This document shows positions 14,867-23,627 of a DNA stretch of 64,000 bases, one piece after another (position 1 is the first letter of the stretch; each line of letters begins with the position of its first letter). Under the pieces are notes generated by a model. The model ran no database searches and was not told the origin of the DNA. It saw nothing but the letters and a program-made list of their open reading frames with translations. This DNA comes from JADZAI01 sp047602465 (GTDB lineage: Bacteria; Pseudomonadota; Alphaproteobacteria; Micropepsales; Micropepsaceae). A program made the position numbers and the translations under genes. Location: the NCBI GenBank assembly GCA_047602465.1, contig JASGHF010000001.1:2108001-2172000 (forward strand). The letters are read 5' to 3'.

Positions 14867-16018
14867 TCACCCGAACTTCAGAAGATCGTCGTCGCCGCCC
14901 AGCTTGAACTGGCTTTCCATCTGGCAGATGTCCGCCGCGACGGTGCAGAAGATTTCGGCCGGCAGGCGCTGATGGTCGAGGCCGCGTGTGCGGTAGGTCC
15001 AGTAGGACAGAACGTGGTCGATGAGCGCCGCGAACCCGCCGAAGCCGTTCACGGCCTCGGGCAGCTCCTCCAGATAGGTCTTCAGCTCGTTGATCCGGCC
15101 GCTCTCGATGATCGAGGCGCGGCGGGCGGAGTTGAAGGCGAGCGCGCTGTCGAGGCTCTGCTGGAAGGCGCGCTCGGCGAACGCCTTCAGATTGCTCAGA
15201 TGGCTCTCCACGAACGAGCGCGGGTAAAGCTCGTTGTGGCCGTAGGTCTTGAGCGTCTTCAGGTCTTCCAGCATCGCCTCGAAGCGGCGCTGGGTGCTCG
15301 CGAACTGCGTTTCGTAGAAGAGAGCCGCCTTCCAGGCGAAGACGACGGTCGACCAGCGATTCTGGGCGAGGCCCAGCGACTGGAAGAAGTCCGCCGCCTG
15401 CGAGCCGATCTCGGCGCCGAAAATGGAATCGACGAATCTGTTCACCTTGGCCGCGTTCGCGCTCTCGATCGCGATGCGGATCAGCGGGGTCAGTTCGCGC
15501 GTGATGTAGGATTTGATCGCGCTGTCTTCGATGAGCGAGACCTGGAAATAGTCCTTCGGGATGGCGAATTCGTCGCTGCCCAGCAGCTCGCGCAGGAGAA
15601 AAAGCTCGAGCGAGGGCGTCTCGTTCAGCTTGGCGAGGATGAGCGCGTCCTTGTCGGCGCCGGATGCGCCGCCCAGCGTGTTGACGCCGAACGACTGACG
15701 CATGATCGAGGGATAGGCGCGCTCGCCCACGAAGAACGAGACGGCGCCCGTCGCCAGCGAGTTCTCGTCCAGCGGCACCAGTACCTTGGTCGCGACGATG
15801 GGAGCGTCCTCGAACATCTGGCGTTCGTGGTCGCGCAGCGTGTGCTTGATGATGATCGAGGTCGCGAGGCGCTTGTTGCGGAAGAACGTGCCGACATCGT
15901 TGCCGTGCACCTGGCGCAGCATGCGGGTGGCGCGGTTGAGGTTGAGGATACGCCAGTTGGAAGGCGTCGCCGCAAGTTTCTCCATCTGCTGCGCGTCGCG
16001 CTGCTTGTTGATCGACAT
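14867..16018 (-). CDS. Conserved-looking hypothetical protein, 383 aa
   Basis: I do not recognise this family. The protein is soluble, mostly helical by composition, with no signal peptide or membrane span. Recognisable stretches include GNDVGTFFRNKRLATSIIIKHTLRDHER, a run ending SFFVGERAYPSIMRQSFGV and a long charged helical C-terminal half (FESHL-type helices, LKTYGHNELYPR). The start is preceded by GGGGGCGGT. Codon use resembles its neighbours, so it is probably a lineage-specific core gene rather than a recent import. It lies between the structured RNA locus and the transketolase-like gene. Confidence 0.75.
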   Translation of the reverse strand: MSINKQRDAQQMEKLAATPSNWRILNLNRATRMLRQVHGNDVGTFFRNKRLATSIIIKHTLRDHERQMFEDAPIVATKVLVPLDENSLATGAVSFFVGERAYPSIMRQSFGVNTLGGASGADKDALILAKLNETPSLELFLLRELLGSDEFAIPKDYFQVSLIEDSAIKSYITRELTPLIRIAIESANAAKVNRFVDSIFGAEIGSQAADFFQSLGLAQNRWSTVVFAWKAALFYETQFASTQRRFEAMLEDLKTLKTYGHNELYPRSFVESHLSNLKAFAERAFQQSLDSALAFNSARRASIIESGRINELKTYLEELPEAVNGFGGFAALIDHVLSYWTYRTRGLDHQRLPAEIFCTVAADICQMESQFKLGGDDDLLKFG

Positions 16019-16091
16019 ACCGCCCCCAATTCCAGTACGTGAAACTAGGAGAACGGCTTTAACGCGGGGTTATCGGTAAACTTAGACGCGG

Positions 16092-18461
16092 TTAACGCGT
16101 CAGACCCCGTGCGGCCCGCGCTATGCCTTCGGCATCGATGCCGTAATGGGCGTAGAGTTCCGCGATCGATCCGGTCTGGCCGAAATGCTCGACGCCCAGC
16201 GAGCGGGTGCGGTGCCCGGCGACCGCGCCCAGCCAGGCGAGCGTGGCGGGATGGCCGTCGATGACGGTGACGATGCCGCAGTGACGGGGCAGGTCCGCGA
16301 ACAGGCGGTCGACATGGCTGCGCGCCTCAATCGTGCCGCGCTCGCGGGCGCGGGCGGCCGAGGTCCAGCCGGCGTTGAGGCGATCGGACGAGGTGACGGC
16401 GAGGACGCCGATATCGCGCATCCGCCCGCCGATCATCCCGGCGGCGGCCATCGCCTCGGGCGCCAGCGCGCCGCAGAAGGCGATGACCATCTCGCAATTG
16501 GGGCCGGGCGGGCGCAGCCAGTAGGCGCCGTCGATGATGGCTTTCGCCAGTTCCGGCGCCATCTCGCGGATGGGCTGTTCCAGCGGCCGCGTGGTGAGGC
16601 GCAGATAGACGCTGCCCCCTGTCTCGTCGCGCAGCCAGGTGTGGGTGTCGGGGCCGGCTTCGTCCTTGTCGGCCTCGCGCTGCATGTAGTCGAAGGCGAA
16701 ACGCATCATGACGGCGAGTTCGTCGGCGAAGGACGGCTCGAAATAGCAAAGACCGTCCTGCGCCATGCCGATCAGCGGCGTCGAGATCGACTGGTGCGCG
16801 CCGCCTTCGGGAGCCAGCGTCACGCCCGATGGCGTCGCCGCCAGAAGAAAGCGCGCGTCCTGATAGCAGGCATAGTTCAGCGCATCGCCGCCGCGCACGA
16901 TGAAGGGATCGTAGAGCGTGCCGACGGGCAGCAGCCGCTCGCCGAACAGCGAATGCGAGAGGCCGAGCGCCGAGAGCATCAGGAAGAGGTTCATCTCCGC
17001 GATGCCCAGCTCCATGTGCTGGCCGTCTTTCGAGAAGTGCCAGTTGAAGGTCGAGGGAATGCGTTCCGACTTGAAGAGATCGGCGAGTTCATCGCGCGCG
17101 AAGAGGCCGCGCCGGTTCACCCACGGCCCCAGATTGGTGGAGACCGTCACGTCCGGCGAAGTGGTGACGATGCGCCGGCTGAGCGCGCTGTGGCCCTTGC
17201 CCAGTTCATCGAGGATGAGGCCGAAAGCCTGCTGGGTGCTCATGTCCTTCGCCGCGCGATAGGTGAGCTGAGCCGGCACTTCGATGGCGGGCGCGGTGTA
17301 GCGGCGGCGGCCCTTGGCGAAGAACGGCACGTCCTTCAGATAGGCGGCTAGGGCCTGCTCCGTGAGCGCCAGGCCCTCGAACGGTTCCCATTCATGGCCC
17401 TCGCGCACCTTCATGGAAGCGCGGAACGCTTCCATCTGCGTCGGCGTCATCAACCCGGCGTGGTTGTCCTTGTGACCGGCGAAGGGAAGGCCTGAGCCTT
17501 TGATCGTGTAGGCGATGAAGCAGACCGGCCGGTCGTGATCGACGCCCTCGAAGGCCTTCAGCAGTTCGGGCAGGTCGTGGCCGCCCAGATTGCCCATCAA
17601 CGCCGCAAGCTCGGCGTCGGTGCGCGCCTCGATCAGTCTGGAGACATCGCCCTGATCCCCCAGATCGTCGGTCAGGCGTTTCCGCCAGGCCGCGCCGCCC
17701 TGATAGGTGAGCGCGGAATAGAGCTGGTTGGGGCAGCTATCGATCCAAGCCTTCAGCCTGTCGCCGCCGGGCTCAGTGAAGGCGGCCTGTTGCAGGCTGC
17801 CATATTTCAGGATGACGACGTCCCAGCCGAAATTGCGGAAGAGGCTTTCGAAGCGCTCCCACAACCCCTCGCGGATCACCGCGTCCAGCGACTGGCGGTT
17901 ATAGTCGACCACCCACCAGACATTGCGGACGCCGTGCTTCCAGCCCTCCAGGAGGGCCTCGAAGATATTGCCCTCGTCCATCTCGGCATCGCCGATCAGC
18001 GACACCATGCGGCCGGCGGGCTTGTCCTTCGCCCAGCCATGGGCGTGGACATAGTCCTGCACGAGGCTGGCGAAGAGGGTCTGCGCCACGCCCAGGCCTA
18101 CGGAACCCGTCGAGAAATCGACGTCGTCGCCGTCCTTGGTGCGCGAGGGGTAGGACTGGACGCCTTTGTAACCCCGGAAATTCTTGAGTTTCTCCAGCGT
18201 CTGCTGACCCATCAGATACTGGATGGCGTGAAACACCGGCCCGGCATGGGGCTTCACCGCCACCCGGTCTTCCGGCTTCAGGACGGCGAAATAGAGGGCG
18301 GTCAGGATGGTCGCCATCGAGGCGCTGGAGGCCTGATGGCCGCCGACCTTCACTTCGGCGTCGTCGTCGCGCAGGTGATTGGCGTTGTGGATGGTCCAGG
18401 CCGACAGCCACAGGGCCTTGCGTTCCAGGTCTTTCAGGAAAGGCAGACGCGGGTCGGACAT
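16092..18461 (-). CDS. Transketolase-superfamily enzyme, AceE-like (2-oxoacid dehydrogenase E1 type)
   Basis: A 789-residue thiamine diphosphate enzyme. The N-terminal half has VKVGGHQASSASMATILTALY, a GSVGLGVAQTLFASLVQDY segment and the ThDP/Mg motif GDAEMDEGN (about residues 160-170). The middle has the pyrimidine-binding region (MELGIAEMNLFLMLSALG; GGAHQSISTPLIGMAQDGL). The C-terminal third carries a transketolase C-domain. Sequence resembles the homodimeric pyruvate dehydrogenase E1 more than classical transketolase, although it is shorter than E. coli AceE (887 residues). No E2 or E3 genes adjoin it, so substrate and complex membership remain open. Cytoplasmic. Confidence 0.82.
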   Translation of the reverse strand: MSDPRLPFLKDLERKALWLSAWTIHNANHLRDDDAEVKVGGHQASSASMATILTALYFAVLKPEDRVAVKPHAGPVFHAIQYLMGQQTLEKLKNFRGYKGVQSYPSRTKDGDDVDFSTGSVGLGVAQTLFASLVQDYVHAHGWAKDKPAGRMVSLIGDAEMDEGNIFEALLEGWKHGVRNVWWVVDYNRQSLDAVIREGLWERFESLFRNFGWDVVILKYGSLQQAAFTEPGGDRLKAWIDSCPNQLYSALTYQGGAAWRKRLTDDLGDQGDVSRLIEARTDAELAALMGNLGGHDLPELLKAFEGVDHDRPVCFIAYTIKGSGLPFAGHKDNHAGLMTPTQMEAFRASMKVREGHEWEPFEGLALTEQALAAYLKDVPFFAKGRRRYTAPAIEVPAQLTYRAAKDMSTQQAFGLILDELGKGHSALSRRIVTTSPDVTVSTNLGPWVNRRGLFARDELADLFKSERIPSTFNWHFSKDGQHMELGIAEMNLFLMLSALGLSHSLFGERLLPVGTLYDPFIVRGGDALNYACYQDARFLLAATPSGVTLAPEGGAHQSISTPLIGMAQDGLCYFEPSFADELAVMMRFAFDYMQREADKDEAGPDTHTWLRDETGGSVYLRLTTRPLEQPIREMAPELAKAIIDGAYWLRPPGPNCEMVIAFCGALAPEAMAAAGMIGGRMRDIGVLAVTSSDRLNAGWTSAARARERGTIEARSHVDRLFADLPRHCGIVTVIDGHPATLAWLGAVAGHRTRSLGVEHFGQTGSIAELYAHYGIDAEGIARAARGLTR

Positions 18462-18576
18462 GGTCAGGTTCTGTGGTCCGGCTGCGACCTTGCGTCAAGC
18501 TGGGGGGCTAAGCTATTCGGACTTTGTTAACTGCCGCTGTGGACCTATGGCGTTAACACTTATCAACCATCGCCCT

Positions 18577-19533
18577 ATGCCCCTTTCCATGCGCCTGCGT
18601 CGCCTGCGCTTACGTTTTCGTGCTTTCGCGGCGGCGTTCGCCTGCCTCGCGGCGGCGGCGTGCGCCACGGCGCCGGAACCGCCCGCGACCTGCCAGCCGC
18701 TTCAGGGTCTCGATCCCACCTGCATGATCGACCGGGCGCTGCTGAACGAGGCGCTGGCCTCCTACAAGGCGCACTACAAGAAGATGCAGGTCGGCCAGAC
18801 CGTCGCCTATACCGAGGGTGGCGTCGCCATTCCCTTCACGACGCGCTGGCTGCGCACCGACAAGATCATGGTCGTCGACTTCTCGAAGCCCGCTTACGAG
18901 AAACGCCTCTACATCATCGACTGGAAGACCGGCGCGGTAGAGGCCTATCACGTCAGCCACGGGCGCGGCTCGGCGCTGAACGAGCGCTCGTTTCTGGCCA
19001 AACGCTTCACCAACCTGATCGGGTCGGGCACCTCGTCGGTCGGCGCCTATGTCGGCGGCCAGCAGTATCAAAGCCCGAAATGGGGCCTGGCGCTGCGCCT
19101 GCAGGGTCTCGACGCCACCAACAGCCGGGTTCTGGAGCGCACCATCGTCTTTCACGCCGACGAGCGCTTCTTCGACAAGGAGCGCAATATTTTCGGCTGG
19201 TCCTGCGGCTGTTTCATGATGGACAGCGCCGAACTGCCCAAGGCCGTCAACGTGCTGATGGAGGGCGGCTTCATGTATGCCGGTCCGGTGTCGATGTTCG
19301 ACAAAAGCACGCTGAACCAGACGCGCGAATGCAACCCCTATTGCGGCGATCAGGATCGCTGCAAACCCAAGCCCGGCGTCGACACCACCGGCTCGGTGCC
19401 CGGCGTCGTCGCGCCGCCGCAGCCGCCGATGACGGCCCCCGGCGGCATCCGCATCCCCGACCCGTTACCCGGCCAGACGCCGGTGCCGACGGCTAAACCC
19501 GATGTAATCCGGGCCATGGGGGCGGCGGGTTGA
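18577..19533 (+). CDS. YkuD_2-type murein L,D-transpeptidase family protein, paralogue 1
   Basis: A 318-residue exported protein of the murein L,D-transpeptidase catalytic domain family. The N-terminus is a basic signal sequence ending in a possible lipobox (LAAAAC). The catalytic domain shows YHVSHGRGS (His at about 125 and 128), SGTSSVGAYVGG, RTIVFHADERFF and the active-site Cys in SCGC (about 209-212). A Pro-rich tail follows, with PGQTPVPTAKPD near the end. The start is uncertain: ATG at 18547, 18577 or 18589. First of three tandem paralogues; the next frame overlaps its stop. Likely periplasmic cell-wall cross-linking or remodelling. Confidence 0.85.
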   Translation: MPLSMRLRRLRLRFRAFAAAFACLAAAACATAPEPPATCQPLQGLDPTCMIDRALLNEALASYKAHYKKMQVGQTVAYTEGGVAIPFTTRWLRTDKIMVVDFSKPAYEKRLYIIDWKTGAVEAYHVSHGRGSALNERSFLAKRFTNLIGSGTSSVGAYVGGQQYQSPKWGLALRLQGLDATNSRVLERTIVFHADERFFDKERNIFGWSCGCFMMDSAELPKAVNVLMEGGFMYAGPVSMFDKSTLNQTRECNPYCGDQDRCKPKPGVDTTGSVPGVVAPPQPPMTAPGGIRIPDPLPGQTPVPTAKPDVIRAMGAAG

Positions 19534-19556
19534 TTCACGCGGCGGCCTCGCGCTTC

Positions 19557-20825
19557 ATGCGCCCCATGAAGCGAGCGGTCCTTGCTGCGGGCGCCATCCT
19601 GGCGCTCGCCCTCAGCGTTATTGCGCCCACGGCCGTCGCCGCCACGTCGCTGAACGGCGCGAAGTTCGATCCGCAGAATCTCATCGACGATCAGCTGGAG
19701 ACCGAGGCGCTGAGCGCCTATGCCCGGCACGCCGCACGGCGCCCCTTCAAGGGCGATGAAATCGTCATTGTCGACTATGCGCTGCCCTCGACGGCCAAGC
19801 GGCTCTATATCGCCAATATCCGCACCGGTACGGTGGAGGCGCATTATGTCGCCCACGGGCGCGGTTCGGACCCCGGCCACTCAAAACTCGCGGTGCGGTT
19901 CAGCGATGCCGAAACCTCGGGCATGTCGTCGGTCGGCGCCTATCGCGGGCTTGAACGCTATCGCAGCGGCACGCACGGCCCCGCCCTGAAGCTGGAAGGT
20001 CTCGACCGCACCAATGCCAGCGCCTATCGCCGCCTGATCGTCTTTCACACCGCGTCGTATTTCGATCCCGAAAATGGCCGCTTCGGCCGCTCGTGCGGCT
20101 GTTTCGTGGTGACCAAGGGCGACATGACGCGCGTCTATGACGTGATCGCCGACGGCGGGTTTCTGTATGCCGGTCCGGCCCGTCTGCACGATCCTTCGGC
20201 CACGACGGCAGCAGACTGCAACACGGCCTGCGGCAATTCCTGCCCCAACGCGCCGCTGATGGCGAAGGCGACACCGGCTCCGGCGCCGCGCCAGCCTGCG
20301 CCGGTGCTGGTTGCGAACGCTGAACCCGCGCCGGCCCCAGCGGCCCCGGCCCAGCAGCAGAAGCCGCAGCCCGCGCCCGTCGTGATGGCGGCGCTGAAGG
20401 ATGAACCGAAACCTGCGAAGGCGCAGCGCGCGGATTTCAATGCGCCGGTGCCGCTCGCCAAGCCGAAGCTGGACGCGGCGATCGAGGTTGCGGCGGCCCT
20501 CGATGCACCGATCCCGAAACTGAAGCCGGCGCTCGATTCCGACGCGATCGACGGCGAAGCGCGGCAGGCCGCCATCGCGCTGCTCGCGCGCCGCAATGCG
20601 CCGCGTCTCGTCGCGATGGCGAACCGCCCGGCTGCCCAGCCGGCGGCGGCCGCCATGGCCGATGTGCCGGTGCCGGCGGCGAAGCCCGATCACGTCCATG
20701 ACGATGCCGTGCCGCAGGTCGCTGCTGCGCCGCTGGTGCCCGATGTCGCGCCCGGTGAAACGCCGGTGCCATCGGCCAAGCCTGCGGGCCTGCGCCAGAC
20801 CGCCGGTCTCGGAGGCCGCTCGTGA
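19557..20825 (+). CDS. YkuD_2-type murein L,D-transpeptidase family protein, paralogue 2 with long Pro/Ala tail
   Basis: About 420 residues. A signal peptide (MKRAVLAAGAILAL then a cleavage site after TAVAA) leads to a YkuD_2 domain: EAHYVAHGRGS, TSGMSSVGAYRG, RLIVFHTASYF and RSCGCFVVT at the active Cys. The rest, about 190 residues, is a Pro/Ala/Lys-rich tail with repeated short motifs such as VPLAKPK, IPKLKP, VPVPAAKPD and TPVPSAKP. The frame is open upstream to a TTG at 19530 overlapping the previous TGA; ATG 19557 or 19566 fits the signal peptide better. The tail may span or bind the cell wall. Confidence 0.83.
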   Translation: MRPMKRAVLAAGAILALALSVIAPTAVAATSLNGAKFDPQNLIDDQLETEALSAYARHAARRPFKGDEIVIVDYALPSTAKRLYIANIRTGTVEAHYVAHGRGSDPGHSKLAVRFSDAETSGMSSVGAYRGLERYRSGTHGPALKLEGLDRTNASAYRRLIVFHTASYFDPENGRFGRSCGCFVVTKGDMTRVYDVIADGGFLYAGPARLHDPSATTAADCNTACGNSCPNAPLMAKATPAPAPRQPAPVLVANAEPAPAPAAPAQQQKPQPAPVVMAALKDEPKPAKAQRADFNAPVPLAKPKLDAAIEVAAALDAPIPKLKPALDSDAIDGEARQAAIALLARRNAPRLVAMANRPAAQPAAAAMADVPVPAAKPDHVHDDAVPQVAAAPLVPDVAPGETPVPSAKPAGLRQTAGLGGRS

Positions 20826-21646
20826 GGGCGCTCCTGTTCGCCGCTGCCCTGGCCCTTGCGGGTTGCGCCAGCACGCCGCCGCCGCCACCGCCGGTCGTGA
20901 ACGCTGCGGCGTTGACCGTCGATGGCGTGCGCATGGACCCGGCCGGTCTGATCGATCCGGCTTTGCTGGGCGAGGCGCTCGCGTCCTATGCCCGGCACTA
21001 CGGCACGGTGCGTGCGGAGACGCGCATCTTCGATCTGCCGGGCCGGCGCATCGAATCCGCCGTGTCGCCGATCCGGCGCGACACGATGAGCGTCGTCGAT
21101 TTCCGCATTCCGGCCAATCGGCCGCGCTGGTTCATGATCGATCTGAGGTCAGGCGGCGTGACGGCGTTCCGGGTGGCGCATGGCCGCAACTCCGATGCGG
21201 CGGGGCCGATGACGCCTCTGCCCGGGCGGCTCGCGACCCATGGCGGCGTCGCTGCCGCCTCGAACCTGCTCGATTCCAACCAGAGCGCGGTCGGCGCCTA
21301 TGTGGCGGCCAACCAGTACGAAGACGGCTTCGTGCCCGGATCGGTGCGTCTGCACGGGCTGGACCGCACCAATAGCTGCGCGTTCTGGCGCGCTCTGGTG
21401 ATGCATCAGGCGCGCTATATGACGCCCGATCCCGGTAATGGCGATGTCGGCACCTCCGACGGATGCCTCGCGGTGGAAATGGAACAGCGCGCCGCCGTCG
21501 CCGGCTATATCCGCGATGGCGGTTTCATCTATGCGGGGCCGGTATCGCTGCATCGGCCCTCGGCCGCAGACGGGCTGACGACGCAGCTCGACTGCGAGGC
21601 GGTCCGGCTGAAACCCGAAAACGGTCCACAGCCGCCGCCGGGTTGA
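20822..21646 (+). CDS. YkuD_2-type murein L,D-transpeptidase family lipoprotein, paralogue 3
   Basis: A 274-residue protein. The start GTG overlaps the previous TGA (GTGA), so translation is coupled. The signal sequence ends in a clear lipobox, LAGC, predicting a lipoprotein. The domain shows FRVAHGRNS, NQSAVGAYVAANQY, ALVMHQARYM and the active-site region TSDGCLAVE, which has SDGC where paralogues 1 and 2 have SCGC. It has only a short tail. The anchor differs from paralogue 2, suggesting the three copies work at different positions in the envelope. Confidence 0.85.
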   Translation: MRALLFAAALALAGCASTPPPPPPVVNAAALTVDGVRMDPAGLIDPALLGEALASYARHYGTVRAETRIFDLPGRRIESAVSPIRRDTMSVVDFRIPANRPRWFMIDLRSGGVTAFRVAHGRNSDAAGPMTPLPGRLATHGGVAAASNLLDSNQSAVGAYVAANQYEDGFVPGSVRLHGLDRTNSCAFWRALVMHQARYMTPDPGNGDVGTSDGCLAVEMEQRAAVAGYIRDGGFIYAGPVSLHRPSAADGLTTQLDCEAVRLKPENGPQPPPG

Positions 21647-21689
21647 GGCTTCACGCCAACGTCACGTCCGGGCGATAGTGGCCGCCGCC

Positions 21690-23615
21690 ATGACAAACAA
21701 CGCACGCTTTTCCGACCTCGCCGATCGTTTTCTGTCGCGCCGCGCCCTGCTGAAAGGCGGGGCCGCCGCCGCCGTTCTGGCCGCAACGCCGCTCGGCCGT
21801 CTCGCCGTCACGCCGGCCCGCGCCGCCGCGCCCGGCTTTGAGGAACTGCCGTTCTATCCGCAGGATGAGCCGACGCATCACGTTGCGGCGGGGCACCGCG
21901 CCGACATCCTGATCTCGTGGGGCGACCCGGTTCTTCCCGGCGCACCTGCCTTCGATGCGATGGCGCAGAGCGCAACCGCGCAGTCGGCGCAATTCGGCTT
22001 CAACTGCGATTTCATCGGCTATCTGCCGCTGAAGGACGGCGCTGCAGACAAGGCGGCGCATCTGGCCAGCGGCGAAAGCGGGCACGGCCTGCTATGCGTC
22101 AACAACGAGTACTCGCTGCCGCATCTGATGTTCGCCGGCTTTCCGGATTCCGACGCCGCGAAAGCCGGGGCCAGCATCGAACAGATCGCGGTGGAACAGG
22201 CCTCGGTCGGGCATTCGGTGATCGAGGTCCGGCGCGCCGGCGATGCCTGGCAGGTGGTGCCGGACAGCCGCTATGCCCGGCGCTTCCACGCAACGACACC
22301 GTTCGCCATGCACGGCCCGGCTCGCGGCCACAAGCGGCTGCGCACAGAGGCCGATCCCGACGGCATGACGACGCTGGGCACGTTCCACAATTGCGCGGGC
22401 GGGGTGACGCCCTGGGGCACGATCCTGTCGGGCGAGGAGAACGTGCAGGGCTATTTCATCTGCGACCGCGAGGCGCTGGAAGCGACTCATCCGCGCGAGA
22501 CGATGAGCGCGGCGTCGTTCGACGTGAAGCAGACGGCGTCATGGCATCGCGCCGACAGGCGTTTCGACATGAACGCCGTACCGCACGAGTTCAACCGCTT
22601 TGGCTGGGTGATCGAGGTCGATCCTTACGATCCTGCCGGAACGCCGAAGAAGCGCACGGCGCTTGGCCGTTTCCGCCATGAAGGCGCGACGGTGGTGGCC
22701 GAAAACGGCGTGCCGGTGACGGTGTATATGGGCGACGACCAATCGCTGGAGCATGTCTACAAATTCGTGTCGGCGCGACCGTATGTGGCGGGCGATCCGG
22801 CGGCGAATACCGATATTCTGGATGAAGGCACGCTCTATGCCGCGCGCTTCCACGATGACGGCACGGGCGTCTGGCTGCGGCTCGTCCATGGCGAAGGGCC
22901 GTTGACGGCGGAAAACGGCTTCGACGACCAGGGGGATGTGGTGATCGATGCGCGCCGCGCCGCCCGCCTTCTGGGCGCGACCGAAACCGACCGCCCTGAG
23001 GATATCGAGACCGATCCGGTCACGGGGCGCACCTATGTCGCGATGACGGGCGGCACCGAGCGCACGGCAGCCGTGCCGGCGGCGCCGCGCGCCCCCAATC
23101 CCTATGGGCATATCGTGGAGATACTGCCGCCCGGCGAAGACGGGGCGCGTGACCACACGGCGGAAACCTTCGCCTGGGACATCCTGTTTCTGGCGGGCGA
23201 AATCGATGGCGAGGCCGAGGGCAAGGGCGTCTATGCGGACGGCGTGACCCGGGCGGGCGCGCTGGTCCAGCCGGACAATCTGGTGTTCGACCCGAGCGGG
23301 CGGCTGTGGATCGCGACCGATGGCGGCAAGGGCATCAAGGCGGCGGACGGTCTGTGGGCCTGCGCCATCACAGGGCCTGAGCGGGCCGTGACCCGGCACT
23401 TCTTCTCGTGCCCGCGCGGCAGCGAGATGACAGGTCCATGCTTCACGCCGGACGGGACAACGCTGTTCGTGTCGATCCAGCATCCCGGGCACGAGAAGGG
23501 CGCTTCGTTCGACTTTCCCGTCAGCCGGTGGCCGGCCCCGGCGGACAGCGCCATGCCGGCGCGCCCCTCCGTCGTCGCGATCACGCGCGAGGGCGGCGGG
23601 CCGGTCGGCGGCTAG
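21690..23615 (+). CDS. PhoX family phosphatase (DUF839)
   Basis: About 641 residues. The N-terminus carries a twin-arginine signal (SRRALLKGG followed by an alanine-rich hydrophobic core), as usual for PhoX, which is exported folded with its iron/calcium cofactor. Landmarks include LCVNNEYSLPHLMF, FHNCAGGVTPWGTILSGEENVQGYF, GWVIEVDPYDP, KRTALGRFRHEGA and the C-terminal QPDNLVFDPSGRLWIATDGG with CFTPDGTTLFVSIQHPG. A GTG at 21678 would add four residues. It is in the same direction and close to the YkuD_2 triplet. PhoX enzymes release phosphate from organic esters; whether this copy is a true phosphatase is unproven. Confidence 0.9.
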   Translation: MTNNARFSDLADRFLSRRALLKGGAAAAVLAATPLGRLAVTPARAAAPGFEELPFYPQDEPTHHVAAGHRADILISWGDPVLPGAPAFDAMAQSATAQSAQFGFNCDFIGYLPLKDGAADKAAHLASGESGHGLLCVNNEYSLPHLMFAGFPDSDAAKAGASIEQIAVEQASVGHSVIEVRRAGDAWQVVPDSRYARRFHATTPFAMHGPARGHKRLRTEADPDGMTTLGTFHNCAGGVTPWGTILSGEENVQGYFICDREALEATHPRETMSAASFDVKQTASWHRADRRFDMNAVPHEFNRFGWVIEVDPYDPAGTPKKRTALGRFRHEGATVVAENGVPVTVYMGDDQSLEHVYKFVSARPYVAGDPAANTDILDEGTLYAARFHDDGTGVWLRLVHGEGPLTAENGFDDQGDVVIDARRAARLLGATETDRPEDIETDPVTGRTYVAMTGGTERTAAVPAAPRAPNPYGHIVEILPPGEDGARDHTAETFAWDILFLAGEIDGEAEGKGVYADGVTRAGALVQPDNLVFDPSGRLWIATDGGKGIKAADGLWACAITGPERAVTRHFFSCPRGSEMTGPCFTPDGTTLFVSIQHPGHEKGASFDFPVSRWPAPADSAMPARPSVVAITREGGGPVGG

Positions 23616-23627
23616 GCTTCGCGGCGT

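Noticed and set aside
18528..18560. CtrA box formed by two GTTAAC words before the YkuD_2 triplet
   Set aside because: The spacing is far from TTAA-N7-TTAA.
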